Source of the DNA: Arcanobacterium_A bovis
GTDB taxonomy: Bacteria > Actinomycetota > Actinomycetes > Actinomycetales > Actinomycetaceae
Assembly (NCBI RefSeq): GCF_042655305.1
Contig: NZ_JBHSLR010000009.1
Reading direction: 5' to 3' (one strand)
Length of the DNA: 64,000 nucleotides
Shown: one piece after another, positions 1 through 7,788 of the stretch
Layout of the letters: each line of letters opens with the position of its first letter
Position numbering within the stretch: the first letter of the stretch is position 1
The notes under the pieces: model-generated
What the model saw: the letters and a program-made list of their open reading frames with translations, nothing else
Databases searched by the model: none
What the model was told of the DNA's origin: nothing
Made by a program: the position numbers and the translations under genes

Positions 1-1089
1 TCGCGCACGACGCCGTTCTTCGTAGCGTTCTTGGGCACGTTCCTGCACCTCTTCACTCAATTTGGCCGCCATCTGAGCACTGTGCTTACCTTGTGCAGAT
101 TTACCGGTTTCTTCCACATCAGCCCGATGAGCGACGTCGCGGCGAACTTTGCGTAGTTTCTTTTCTGAAATGCGTCGTTCGGCAAGTTCTTCAGTTTCCC
201 AAGCCAGAGGCTCAGAATGTGCCGCTGGTGCGGGGCGTCGTTTTGGAACTAACGGTGTTGATTCGCGTCCTATGCGACGTGCTACCACCAAAAAGCCAGT
301 GTGCGCAACCATTCGATGATCGGGCCGCACCGACAGTCCATCCAAATGCCATGTTCGGATCAGCGTCTCTGAAGATTCCGGCTCAGCAAATGCAAAGGAA
401 TCGCGCAAATCTTCTACGAAACGCGACATCTGCGTTGTCGTAGCCACGTAAGCGAGAATTACTCCCCCAGATCGCAACGCATATGCTGCGGCGTCAATAT
501 TCTCCCACGGCGCGAGCATATCGAGAATTACGTGATCGACTGAACCTTCCTCAAGGGAATACAGCACCTGATCTAAATCGCCGATTTTCACCATCCACGG
601 CGGCATATCTGCGCCGTACCAAGAGCGCACATTAGCCTGAGCAATTTCGGCAAATTCCGCCCGCCGTTCTACGGACGTGAGGTGTCCGGCGTCGCCAATA
701 GCTGCAAGTAGCGACAACGCCAAGGCACCAGAACCAAGCCCAGCTTCAACAACTCGCGCTCCCGGAAATACATCAGCTTGTTGTACGATCTGACCGGCGT
801 CTTTGGGATAGACTACCGTGGCACCACGTGGCATCGAGAGCACGTAGTCGGTGACGAGCGGGCGCAATGCTTGGAGCCGATGCCCTGATTGGGTTTCGAG
901 AATCGTTCCCTCTTCTTTGCCGATTAGCTCGCTGTGCCGAAAACTTCCGCGCTGAGACTGAAAAAAGCCGTCCTCAGTAAGCATCACGGTGTACTTGCGG
1001 TTCTTGGTATCGGTGAGCTGAACACGCTCGCCGGCACGGAATGGCCCACGACGACGGTCTGCCCCTTGCGGATGAAGATTTTGTTTCAC
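1..1089 (-). CDS. trmI: tRNA (adenine(58)-N1)-methyltransferase TrmI, 3' end cut by window edge
   Basis: SAM-dependent methyltransferase predicted to make m1A58 in the T-loop of tRNA in the cytoplasm. The reading frame stays open to base 1, so the C-terminus lies outside the window. Visible are the N-terminal beta-barrel region (GPFRAGERVQLTD), the SAM-binding glycine loop (VVEAGLGSGALALSLL), an acidic motif after the next strand (TSVERR) and the catalytic-region motif HVILDMLAPW. The visible C-terminus is a charged Arg/Glu/Lys-rich extension longer than usual for the family. I chose GTG at 1089 because a TATGAT box ends 7 bases upstream; an in-frame ATG lies at 1101. It is divergent from a RecB-like nuclease, the same arrangement as Rv2118c/Rv2119 in M. 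tuberculosis. Confidence 0.93.
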   Translation of the reverse strand, partial: MKQNLHPQGADRRRGPFRAGERVQLTDTKNRKYTVMLTEDGFFQSQRGSFRHSELIGKEEGTILETQSGHRLQALRPLVTDYVLSMPRGATVVYPKDAGQIVQQADVFPGARVVEAGLGSGALALSLLAAIGDAGHLTSVERRAEFAEIAQANVRSWYGADMPPWMVKIGDLDQVLYSLEEGSVDHVILDMLAPWENIDAAAYALRSGGVILAYVATTTQMSRFVEDLRDSFAFAEPESSETLIRTWHLDGLSVRPDHRMVAHTGFLVVARRIGRESTPLVPKRRPAPAAHSEPLAWETEELAERRISEKKLRKVRRDVAHRADVEETGKSAQGKHSAQMAAKLSEEVQERAQERYEERRRAR

Positions 1090-1096
1090 AATGAAT

Positions 1097-1102
1097 ATCA
1101 TA
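1097..1102 (-). promoter_or_regulatory. -10 box of leaderless trmI promoter
   Basis: TATGAT on the minus strand, 7 bases before the GTG at 1089. No Shine-Dalgarno is seen, so the transcript probably begins at the start codon. Confidence 0.5.
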
Positions 1103-1136
1103 CTGGTAGCACACAAAACTAGCGGGATCCACAAGG

Positions 1137-1142
1137 TACGGT
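1137..1142 (+). promoter_or_regulatory. -10 box of leaderless promoter for RecB-like gene
   Basis: TACGGT followed by exactly 6 bases and the ATG at 1149. It belongs to the recurrent TANNNT-N6-start pattern of this window. Confidence 0.6.
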
Positions 1143-1148
1143 AGGACT

Positions 1149-1976
1149 ATGAACACAAGTCATGCAGCAATTTCGCCGTCACGCGCGAACGATTTTAAGC
1201 AGTGCCCGCTCAAATTCAGGTTTCGAGTGATTGATTCGATTCCCGAACCGCCTTCGCTCGAGGCTTTGCGTGGAACGCTTGTCCACTCGGTGCTTGAACA
1301 TCTTTTTGAAGTGAATGCTTCTGAGCGCACTGAAAGTTATGCGCAGAGTTTATTGCTTCCGCGATGGAATGAACACCTGCAGAAAAAGCCAGATACTGTG
1401 GAGTTATTTGAAACCGACGAAGCTCTAGAGCAGTGGCTCGAATCTGCACGACCGCTAATCTCGCATTATTTTTCCCTCGAGAATCCGCAGTTTTTGGAGC
1501 CAAAAGCGCGCGAAAGCTTCGTTAATGCCCAATTGCCGCAGGGATTGGCAATTCGCGGCATTATTGACCGCATTGACGAAGCTCCCAATGGCGATCTGCG
1601 GATTGTCGATTATAAAACTGGCAAATCTCCGAAACCGCAGTATCAAGACAGCGCGATATTTCAGATGCGCTTTTATGCCGCCGCCCTGTATTTCGAACAA
1701 AACAAACTACCTGCCCGAACTCAGCTCATCTATCTCGGTGATGGTCGCATACTCACCTATGATCCAAGTATGGACGACGTCGCATTTATCGAGTCATCCC
1801 TGATGCATCTGTGGTCTGCGATTTCGGAGCGTCTCTACACCAAAGAATTTGAGCCCAAAGAAGGTCCGTTGTGCGGATGGTGTCATTTCAAAGATCTCTG
1901 CCCAGCGTTTGGAGGCAACCCACCTGAAATCAACGATGATGGCATAGAAAAATTGCGTACCGCTTTCCGTGGATGA
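1149..1976 (+). CDS. RecB-family PD-(D/E)XK exonuclease-like protein
   Basis: 275-residue stand-alone nuclease-domain protein of the RecB/Cas4-like PD-(D/E)XK superfamily. The N-terminus has the SPSRANDFKQCPLKFRFR motif typical of these proteins. The catalytic core reads LRIVDYKTGK (D and K of the active site) at about residue 150. The C-terminal cysteine group GPLCGWCHFKDLC, together with the early cysteine, is the pattern that binds a 4Fe-4S cluster in Cas4/AddB-type domains. It lacks a helicase domain, so a role in DNA end processing is inferred rather than known. It lies divergently from trmI, as Rv2119 does from Rv2118c. No cas genes are nearby. Confidence 0.9.
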   Translation: MNTSHAAISPSRANDFKQCPLKFRFRVIDSIPEPPSLEALRGTLVHSVLEHLFEVNASERTESYAQSLLLPRWNEHLQKKPDTVELFETDEALEQWLESARPLISHYFSLENPQFLEPKARESFVNAQLPQGLAIRGIIDRIDEAPNGDLRIVDYKTGKSPKPQYQDSAIFQMRFYAAALYFEQNKLPARTQLIYLGDGRILTYDPSMDDVAFIESSLMHLWSAISERLYTKEFEPKEGPLCGWCHFKDLCPAFGGNPPEINDDGIEKLRTAFRG

Positions 1977-2031
1977 GTTGTTGACAAGTGCCGTGTGCAT
2001 GCACATGTAGAAACGATGAAAACGCTGGTGT

Positions 2032-2080
2032 GGAACAATGCCATTAACGGAGAAGCTATTTCGCTTGCGAACATTGTTCC
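2032..2080. repeat. 9-bp inverted repeat in a convergent intergenic region
   Basis: GGAACAATG at 2032-2040 and CATTGTTCC at 2072-2080 are exact inverted copies, with a smaller GCTTGC/GCAAGC hairpin overlapping the right arm. They lie between the convergent RecB-like and HAD genes. A 39-codon open frame (2016-2135, plus) overlaps the repeat but has no supporting ribosome-binding site. The element may be a terminator-like structure or a remnant; the function is unknown. Confidence 0.35.
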
Positions 2081-2141
2081 GTGCAAGCACCTTGCACTGA
2101 GACCTGTGCGAGGAGCTATTACTCAGCAGCGTTAGCGGCAG

Positions 2142-2801
2142 TTATCGTGAACCCATATTCTCATGCAAGAAATCTTCATCCACTTCAACCAATGACTCGA
2201 TAAATACAGCGCCATCAAATCTTGGCAATTCCACTTGGAATGGTATTCCTATTGTCACAGCTCCCGAACGGTATGCCGAGGTGAGGCCAGGGATTGAATC
2301 CTCGAATGCCATACACTGGTTGATATCAACACCGAGTTCGGACGCAGCCATGAGGTATGGCAGTGGATGTGGCTTGCCTTGTGGCACACGATCTCCCGTT
2401 ACGGCAATTGTAAGAGTGCCTTTCGGCGCGCGATCAATCGCGTACTGTGCAAAAGAGAGAAACGACGAGGTAACAAGAGCTGTTGGAATATCGAGATTCT
2501 GCGCCAATTCCAATAATTCGTAAGCTCCTGGACGCCATGGCAGTCCATCGCGCGCAGCCACAGTGGTGACTTTCTCAAGCAGACGATCTTGGATTTCCTG
2601 TGGAGAAATATCTCCCCCAGCAATCTGTGCTAAATAGGACGTTGAATCTACGATTGACATGCCAATGACTTCTTTTGCCATATCAAAGTTAAAATCTTTG
2701 CCAAGGTCTTGGAAAAGCTCTGTTTCTGCCCTAAACCAGATTTGTTCACTATCTGTTAGAGTTCCATCCATGTCGAAAAGGATTGCTGCTGGTAGTGTCA
2801 C
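2142..2801 (-). CDS. HAD-superfamily phosphatase, beta-phosphoglucomutase-like
   Basis: 219-residue HAD hydrolase, subfamily IA, cytoplasmic. Motif I is LFDMDGTLTDSE (nucleophile and acid/base aspartates), motif II is ALVTSS, motif III supplies the lysine of GKPHP, and motif IV is AFEDSIPG. An alpha-helical cap lies between motifs I and II. The ATG overlaps the mshC stop by 4 bases, so it is translationally coupled and should be co-transcribed with uppP and mshC. The substrate cannot be read from the sequence: family members act on sugar phosphates, phosphoglycolate or nucleotides. Confidence 0.9.
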   Translation of the reverse strand: MTLPAAILFDMDGTLTDSEQIWFRAETELFQDLGKDFNFDMAKEVIGMSIVDSTSYLAQIAGGDISPQEIQDRLLEKVTTVAARDGLPWRPGAYELLELAQNLDIPTALVTSSFLSFAQYAIDRAPKGTLTIAVTGDRVPQGKPHPLPYLMAASELGVDINQCMAFEDSIPGLTSAYRSGAVTIGIPFQVELPRFDGAVFIESLVEVDEDFLHENMGSR

Positions 2802-4069
2802 AGTTTTACTCCCAATAATGCGTCGATTGTGTCAATTACTAGTTGTTTATCAGCCTCAGAATGCCAGGCGGTGAGATGTGCAAGGCAATCATCGACAGCC
2901 GCAAGAGCTGCGGGGGTGTCAAGATCGTAGGCGAGATTCTTACGAAGCTTTTGTAGTAACTCCATGCCATGCTCAGGAGCACATTCATCAAAAGGTGCTT
3001 CCAACGCAGCATTCCATTGCGCTAGGCGTTTTTGCGCACGTTCCAAAACGGCGTCGGTGTATTCCCAGTCTTGCCGGTAATGGTGGCTTAAAATCGTGAG
3101 CCTAATCGCGCGTGGATCAACGCCAGTGTGAATTAGTTGAGATACAAGAATCAAATTCCCCAAGGACTTTGACATCTTCGTGCCTTGGTAACTCACCATT
3201 GCCGAATGTACATGGAATGCTACAGATTTTTGTTGTGCAAGTGTCGCAACTGCCGATTCTTGGGAATTTATAGCCCGAAGATGTAATTCGCTCATTTCAT
3301 GATGAGGAAATAACAGATCAGACCCGCCGCCTTGTACGTCAACCGTACCCAATTCATCCTTAGCAATCGCGGCACATTCAATATGCCAACCTGGCCGCCA
3401 TTGCCCTGCAATTTTCGATGGTGGTCGGTAATCAGTGCCGCGTACGCCTTTCCAAACCAAGGGATCCAGCGGGTTTCTTTTGCCTACACGTTGTGAATCG
3501 CCACCATGCCCATCAAAAAGAGCTGCCAAATCGAGGTCTGAAAAATATGGCGAGTTCACAAATTCAACGTCGCTGGCAGAATCGACATAAATGTCCTCCG
3601 AACCGTCGTCGTTGGGAAGGCGATATGCCCCTGCATTTTCTTCCCACGCTCGCACGAGTTGTTCTAAATCGTCGAGTTTTTCCGAAACCGACACCCAAGC
3701 ATGAGGCGGAATTACCCGCAGCTCACGCATATCTTGACGAAACAGTTCGGTTTGTTCGTGGGCTAAGTTCTTCCAATCGACGCCGGTAGCGTGAGCGCGT
3801 TCAAAAAGCGGATCGTCAATATCGGTAAGGTTTTGAGCGTAGCGCATCTTGCGGCCACCGTCGATCCACACGCGTACGAGGATGTCAAAGAACACGTAGG
3901 TATTTGCGTGCCCAAGATGGGTGGCATCATAGGGAGTAATGCCGCACACCCAAAGATTTAGCTCCTCACGAAGGTGAGGACTAATAGCTCCGGTGAGTGA
4001 ATCACGAAGCTGGAGAGTAGGTGCTGATCCAGGAAGAAGCGGCACCTGTGGACGTTCCCAAGTCTGCAC
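2798..4069 (-). CDS. mshC: L-cysteine:1D-myo-inositol 2-amino-2-deoxy-alpha-D-glucopyranoside ligase MshC
   Basis: Catalyses ATP-dependent joining of cysteine to GlcN-inositol in mycothiol synthesis. It is a paralogue of cysteinyl-tRNA synthetase: the HIGH-like motif is THLGHA (about residue 51), the KMSKS motif is intact (KMSKSLGN), and zinc-site candidates are the cysteine of WVCGITPYD, that of WHIECAA and the histidines of LFPHHEMSE. At 423 residues it lacks the C-terminal anticodon-binding part of CysRS and matches the MshC length. The GTG start directly abuts the uppP stop, so the two are coupled. Its presence implies the organism makes mycothiol; the other msh genes are not in this window. 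Confidence 0.95.
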   Translation of the reverse strand: MQTWERPQVPLLPGSAPTLQLRDSLTGAISPHLREELNLWVCGITPYDATHLGHANTYVFFDILVRVWIDGGRKMRYAQNLTDIDDPLFERAHATGVDWKNLAHEQTELFRQDMRELRVIPPHAWVSVSEKLDDLEQLVRAWEENAGAYRLPNDDGSEDIYVDSASDVEFVNSPYFSDLDLAALFDGHGGDSQRVGKRNPLDPLVWKGVRGTDYRPPSKIAGQWRPGWHIECAAIAKDELGTVDVQGGGSDLLFPHHEMSELHLRAINSQESAVATLAQQKSVAFHVHSAMVSYQGTKMSKSLGNLILVSQLIHTGVDPRAIRLTILSHHYRQDWEYTDAVLERAQKRLAQWNAALEAPFDECAPEHGMELLQKLRKNLAYDLDTPAALAAVDDCLAHLTAWHSEADKQLVIDTIDALLGVKL

Positions 4070-4912
4070 TTAGTAAACCCCCAAGATCCCCTTCATCAGC
4101 ATCAACACCACCAAAGCCGCAAGTACCAAGCGATAGATCACGAATGGAAGATAAGATTTCGTTTCAACAAGCTTCAAGAACCACACGATTACGCCATATC
4201 CCACAATAAAGGCGGTTATTGTGGCAATCAATAACGCAGGCATCCCCACGGTGCTATCCGCACCGCCGTCGGACAATAAACGATAGAAACCCGAACCCAT
4301 CACGGCCGGAATTGCCAGCAAGAACGAAACACGGGCAGCAGCAGCGCGAGTATAACCAAGCAATAATCCCACTGTGATTGTGCCGCCGGATCGAGAAACT
4401 CCTGGTATGAGTGCCATCGACTGTGCGAAGCCAAGAATGATGCCGTCGCGCATGCTCATCTTCTCAAGTGGAATACTGCGCTTACCAAAACGGTCAGCAA
4501 GACCCAAGAATATTGCGAAGAGCGCAAGCATCAGAGCTGTAATATAAAGATTTCTAAACACCGAATCGATTGCATTCTCAAGCAACAACCCAAGAATCAC
4601 AATTGGGAAGGTGCCAATGATGACGATCCATCCCATGCGAGCATCGGGATCTGAACTGGGCACTTGACGTTTCCAAGGGCCAATGGGTAAAGCCTGGAAC
4701 CACTTCTTAATGATGCGAACGATATCTTTCCAGAAATAGAGCAGAACTGCTGTTTCGGTTCCAATCTGAGTTACTGCTGTGAAAGTCACGCCAGGATCGC
4801 CGAGGTTTGGAAAAAGATCACCGACAATTCGCAAATGCGCCGACGATGAGATTGGCAAGAATTCGGTGAGGCCTTGCACGATACCCAAAATGACTGCTTC
4901 AAATATGCTCAC
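4070..4912 (-). CDS. uppP: Undecaprenyl-diphosphatase UppP (BacA family)
   Basis: Integral membrane phosphatase that recycles undecaprenyl pyrophosphate for peptidoglycan synthesis and can give bacitracin resistance. Both signature regions are present: EFLPISSSAH near the N-terminus and PGVSRSGGT in the second half, along with about eight hydrophobic segments. I chose GTG at 4912 because it gives the canonical N-terminus (VSIFEAVILGIVQGLTEF), gives 280 residues, and sits 6 bases after a TATGCT box. Longer in-frame starts exist at 4930 and 4972, but the latter would overlap the divergent gene. First gene of the uppP-mshC-HAD operon. Confidence 0.95.
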   Translation of the reverse strand: MSIFEAVILGIVQGLTEFLPISSSAHLRIVGDLFPNLGDPGVTFTAVTQIGTETAVLLYFWKDIVRIIKKWFQALPIGPWKRQVPSSDPDARMGWIVIIGTFPIVILGLLLENAIDSVFRNLYITALMLALFAIFLGLADRFGKRSIPLEKMSMRDGIILGFAQSMALIPGVSRSGGTITVGLLLGYTRAAAARVSFLLAIPAVMGSGFYRLLSDGGADSTVGMPALLIATITAFIVGYGVIVWFLKLVETKSYLPFVIYRLVLAALVVLMLMKGILGVY

Positions 4913-4918
4913 GCGCCA

Positions 4919-4956
4919 AGCATATTTCATAAAGTGCGGCAGGTATGCGTTAGGCT
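4919..4956. promoter_or_regulatory. Back-to-back leaderless promoters of uppP and the AKR gene
   Basis: Minus strand: TATGCT (4919-4924) ends 6 bases before the uppP GTG. Plus strand: TAGGCT (4951-4956) ends 7 bases before the AKR GTG at 4964. Only 51 bases separate the two start codons and no Shine-Dalgarno is seen for either. Confidence 0.5.
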
Positions 4957-4963
4957 CGGTTAT

Positions 4964-5926
4964 GTGAAACACACCAAGCTAGGAAAATCTGGACTTACAG
5001 TTGGCGAAATCGGCCTGGGAACTTTGACATGGGGCCGCGATACCGAGATCGACGACGCACAGCGTATGCTTGCAGCTTTGCTCGACGCCGGTGGCAACCT
5101 CATCGACGTCTCTCCTATTTATGCGCAGGGTCACGCCGAAGCAACGATCGGTGAACTATTTCATGGCGGATTTGATCGTGAGAATTTCGTAGTCATGGCA
5201 CACGCTGGTGAGCAACTTATGCCTAACGGAGTAGTGAATAATAACGGGCGTAGCGCACTTATTTCTTCGCTGCACAACACGCTCACCACGCTCCATAGTG
5301 ATTATGTAGATGTCATTATGCTCGCCTCCCCCGATTTCTCAACACCATTCGAAGAAACACTGAGCACGCTCACGCAGTTCGTGATAGACGGCAAGGCTCG
5401 TCATATTGGTTTCGCACATTGCCCTGCTTGGTACGTGGCAAAAGCATGCCAGTATCTGCGAGATCTCCATTTACCCGCTCCCATTGCCATCGGCACTCAA
5501 TATTCTGTGTTAGAACGGAAGGCAGAATTTGAACACTTCCCTATGGCAGAAGATTGCGGCCTTGGGGTGGTCGCGTACGCTCCGCTCGCAGCAGGTGTGC
5601 TTACAGGAAAATATCGAAACACGATTCCGCCCACGTCGCGCGCTGCAACGACACACTTATCAGCCACAGTTGAGCCATATTTTGACGACGCTCCGCGCCG
5701 CATCACTGAGGCCATTATCAAGGCTGCCGATGGTCTAGGACGCACACCAGCGGATATTTCTTTATCGTGGGCGCTCCACAACGACGTCGTAGCTGCCGCT
5801 TTCTGTGGCGCGCGCACAGCAAGCCAAGCCGATCAGTTGTTCAGCATGGATATGAGTGCTTTGCCGCAACAAGTCATTGACGTATTAAATGAGATTTCGG
5901 CATTGGAATTGACGTACCCGCGTTAA
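4964..5926 (+). CDS. Aldo/keto reductase-family protein lacking catalytic Lys and His
   Basis: 320-residue protein of the aldo/keto reductase (beta/alpha)8 fold, subgroup with TLTWGRD and the YAPLAAGVLTGKY motif. Of the usual Asp-Tyr-Lys-His tetrad, Asp and Tyr remain in IDVSPIYAQG. The strand that normally carries Lys reads VVMAHAGE, and the strand that normally carries His reads VIMLASPD, so both residues seem replaced. NADPH-binding features at the C-terminus (GARTASQADQL) are kept. A canonical reductase activity is therefore doubtful. The GTG at 4964 is preferred over an upstream ATG that would extend into uppP, because of its -10 box and the family-typical N-terminus VKHTKLGKSGLTV. Confidence 0.85.
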   Translation: MKHTKLGKSGLTVGEIGLGTLTWGRDTEIDDAQRMLAALLDAGGNLIDVSPIYAQGHAEATIGELFHGGFDRENFVVMAHAGEQLMPNGVVNNNGRSALISSLHNTLTTLHSDYVDVIMLASPDFSTPFEETLSTLTQFVIDGKARHIGFAHCPAWYVAKACQYLRDLHLPAPIAIGTQYSVLERKAEFEHFPMAEDCGLGVVAYAPLAAGVLTGKYRNTIPPTSRAATTHLSATVEPYFDDAPRRITEAIIKAADGLGRTPADISLSWALHNDVVAAAFCGARTASQADQLFSMDMSALPQQVIDVLNEISALELTYPR

Positions 5927-5955
5927 AGAGCACGAACGCAATTTAGCATTCCAAC

Positions 5956-6297
5956 TTAGCGCGCGTCGTCGTCCTCGTCATCTTCATCCTCATCGAAATC
6001 GAGGACGTCAAGCTCATCATCGTCTACGAGTTCGTCTTCGTCGTCGAGATCGTCGAAATCATCGTCAAGCTCGTCATCAAAGTCCTCGAAGTCATCATCA
6101 GCGTAGGTATCAAATGGTGCTTCGATGCCGTATTGCGTGAAGAGTGCGTCGTCATACACGGTGTATGCATCGGCTAATAAATCAGCAGCACGCAAAACTG
6201 CCGGCGCATCAGCGTCTGCAAACTGTGTGACTGCGCTGTGAAAATCGTCGAGCGCGCTCGCGAGACGAGCGTATGCGGTATTTGGATCAATAGCCAT
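5956..6297 (-). CDS. Small acidic protein with Asp/Glu-rich tail
   Basis: 113 residues, unknown function. Residues 1-65 look helical and alanine-rich; residues from about 66 to the end are almost only Asp and Glu with scattered Phe, Leu and Val, ending DEDEDDEDDDAR. No signal peptide, membrane segment or known catalytic motif is seen. A TAGGCT box ends 6 bases before the ATG, giving a leaderless monocistronic unit. The acidic tail would suit binding of basic proteins or metal ions, but that is only inference. The tail composition resembles the acidic C-terminus of the repeat protein at 51.4-53.3 kb. Confidence 0.75.
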   Translation of the reverse strand: MAIDPNTAYARLASALDDFHSAVTQFADADAPAVLRAADLLADAYTVYDDALFTQYGIEAPFDTYADDDFEDFDDELDDDFDDLDDEDELVDDDELDVLDFDEDEDDEDDDAR

Positions 6298-6303
6298 ATC
6301 TAC

Positions 6304-6309
6304 AGCCTA
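6304..6309 (-). promoter_or_regulatory. -10 box of leaderless promoter for the acidic protein
   Basis: TAGGCT on the minus strand, exactly 6 bases before the ATG at 6297. Confidence 0.55.
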
Positions 6310-6360
6310 GCTTAGAAAAGCCGTGCTCACCAATAGCAATGAACTTAAAAGCTTTCTATC

Positions 6361-7728
6361 TCAAGCATTTTGCAAAAATCGCCAAAGCACACGCGATCCA
6401 AAATGAAGGGATTCCACCGGAATACGTTCGTTTGCAGCATGGAACATCGCAGGAAAATCAAATCCAGGCGGCAACTGTACCGGCGCAAAACCGTAGCCTT
6501 GAATTCCCAAACGAGCCAAGGCTTTGTTGTCGGTGCCAGCCGAAAGCATATACGGCAACACTACCGCCTGCGGATCTTCTGCTTCGAGCGCGCGGACCAT
6601 TGCTTCAACAGTTTCACCAGCAAATGGAAATTCGATGCCGGCGTCGTCATGAATCTTCTCTAACTGCACATCGCCTGCGAGTTCAGCGATTCGGCGTGCA
6701 ACTTCAGCTTCGGTTCCTGGAATTGGACGCACGTCAACACCGCCCTGTGCGGTTTGCGGAATCACGTTTACTTTGTAACCGCCCTGCAGTTGGGTGGGAT
6801 TTGCCCCAGTACGCAAAGTCGCACCAACAAAGGTTTTCGCCGAACCGAGCGCATCGATAAGCCGATCGATCGTATCTGGATCTTCCGGATCGAACGGTAG
6901 ACCCGTCAAATCTGACACGCCTTCCAACAGCTCACGCACAGTATCTGTGAGTTGGAGTTGCCATTTTTCGCCACCGATGGCGGCAAGCGCTTGGGCAAGT
7001 TTCGTTACCGCATTATCTTCGTTCACTTGGGAGCCGTGACCTGCCTTGCCGCGAGCTAGAAGGCGATACCAGGTCAAACCTTTTTCAGCAGTTTGCAAGA
7101 GGTAGACGCGCTTGCCATTGACGTAAGTGTTGTAGCCACCAACTTCCGAGATAGCGTGCGTTGCACCTGCAAAAAGCTCCGGTCGATGTTCCACGAGCCA
7201 ATGGGCACCAACTTTCCCTCCTGCCTCTTCATCTGCAAACATCGCAACGATCAGATCGCGTTCTGGTACATAATTCGTACGAGCCATGTGCCGAAGCACC
7301 GAAATAATCATGGCGTCCATGTTCTTCATGTCAACGGCGCCTCTACCCCACAGCACGCCGTCGATAATTTCACCAGCGAAAGGATCAACATCCCAATCCT
7401 CAGCTACAGCAGGCACGACGTCGAGATGCCCGTGAACCACAAGCCCACCGCGTTCGCGATTCTTTCCTGGAACCCGCAATACTACATTGGGTCGACCTTT
7501 GACGGGTTCAATCCACTGTGGCTGGTAGCCCACTTCCTGCAAAAGATCCATGACGTAATGGGCAGCTTCCGTTTCCACGTCGGCTTCAATCACGCCATTA
7601 TTCGTGGTATCGAAGCGAATGAGCTGCTGTGCGATATCAACGACCTCAGAAAAATCGCCAACATTACTGGTACTCCGGCAATCTGCACCATGGATGATAG
7701 TTTCGAAGTTACTTTGTGGGGACGTCAT
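6361..7728 (-). CDS. M20-family metallopeptidase (DapE/ArgE/carboxypeptidase-like)
   Basis: Cytoplasmic two-zinc amidohydrolase, 455 residues. Metal-site motifs are in order: VVHGHLDVVPA, GRGAVDMKNMD and FADEEAGG (catalytic Glu-Glu pair), then ISEVGG and a C-terminal histidine region near PAMFHAANE. A dimerisation lid domain lies between. The family hydrolyses peptides or acyl-amino acids; the substrate is not readable. M. tuberculosis has an M20 protein (Rv2141c) in the corresponding region. I chose ATG at 7728, with AAAGAG as ribosome-binding site; an in-frame TTG at 7761 would add 11 residues. Confidence 0.92.
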   Translation of the reverse strand: MTSPQSNFETIIHGADCRSTSNVGDFSEVVDIAQQLIRFDTTNNGVIEADVETEAAHYVMDLLQEVGYQPQWIEPVKGRPNVVLRVPGKNRERGGLVVHGHLDVVPAVAEDWDVDPFAGEIIDGVLWGRGAVDMKNMDAMIISVLRHMARTNYVPERDLIVAMFADEEAGGKVGAHWLVEHRPELFAGATHAISEVGGYNTYVNGKRVYLLQTAEKGLTWYRLLARGKAGHGSQVNEDNAVTKLAQALAAIGGEKWQLQLTDTVRELLEGVSDLTGLPFDPEDPDTIDRLIDALGSAKTFVGATLRTGANPTQLQGGYKVNVIPQTAQGGVDVRPIPGTEAEVARRIAELAGDVQLEKIHDDAGIEFPFAGETVEAMVRALEAEDPQAVVLPYMLSAGTDNKALARLGIQGYGFAPVQLPPGFDFPAMFHAANERIPVESLHFGSRVLWRFLQNA

Positions 7729-7788
7729 AATTAAATCTCTTTGTGAATCGTCGTCGGTCAAGAATCTATTAGTATTATTGCACTTATC

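Noticed and set aside
1149..1976. Cas4 of a CRISPR system
   Set aside because: The PD-(D/E)XK/Cys pattern is shared by RecB-like proteins; no cas genes or repeat arrays occur in the window and the gene order matches Rv2118c-Rv2119.
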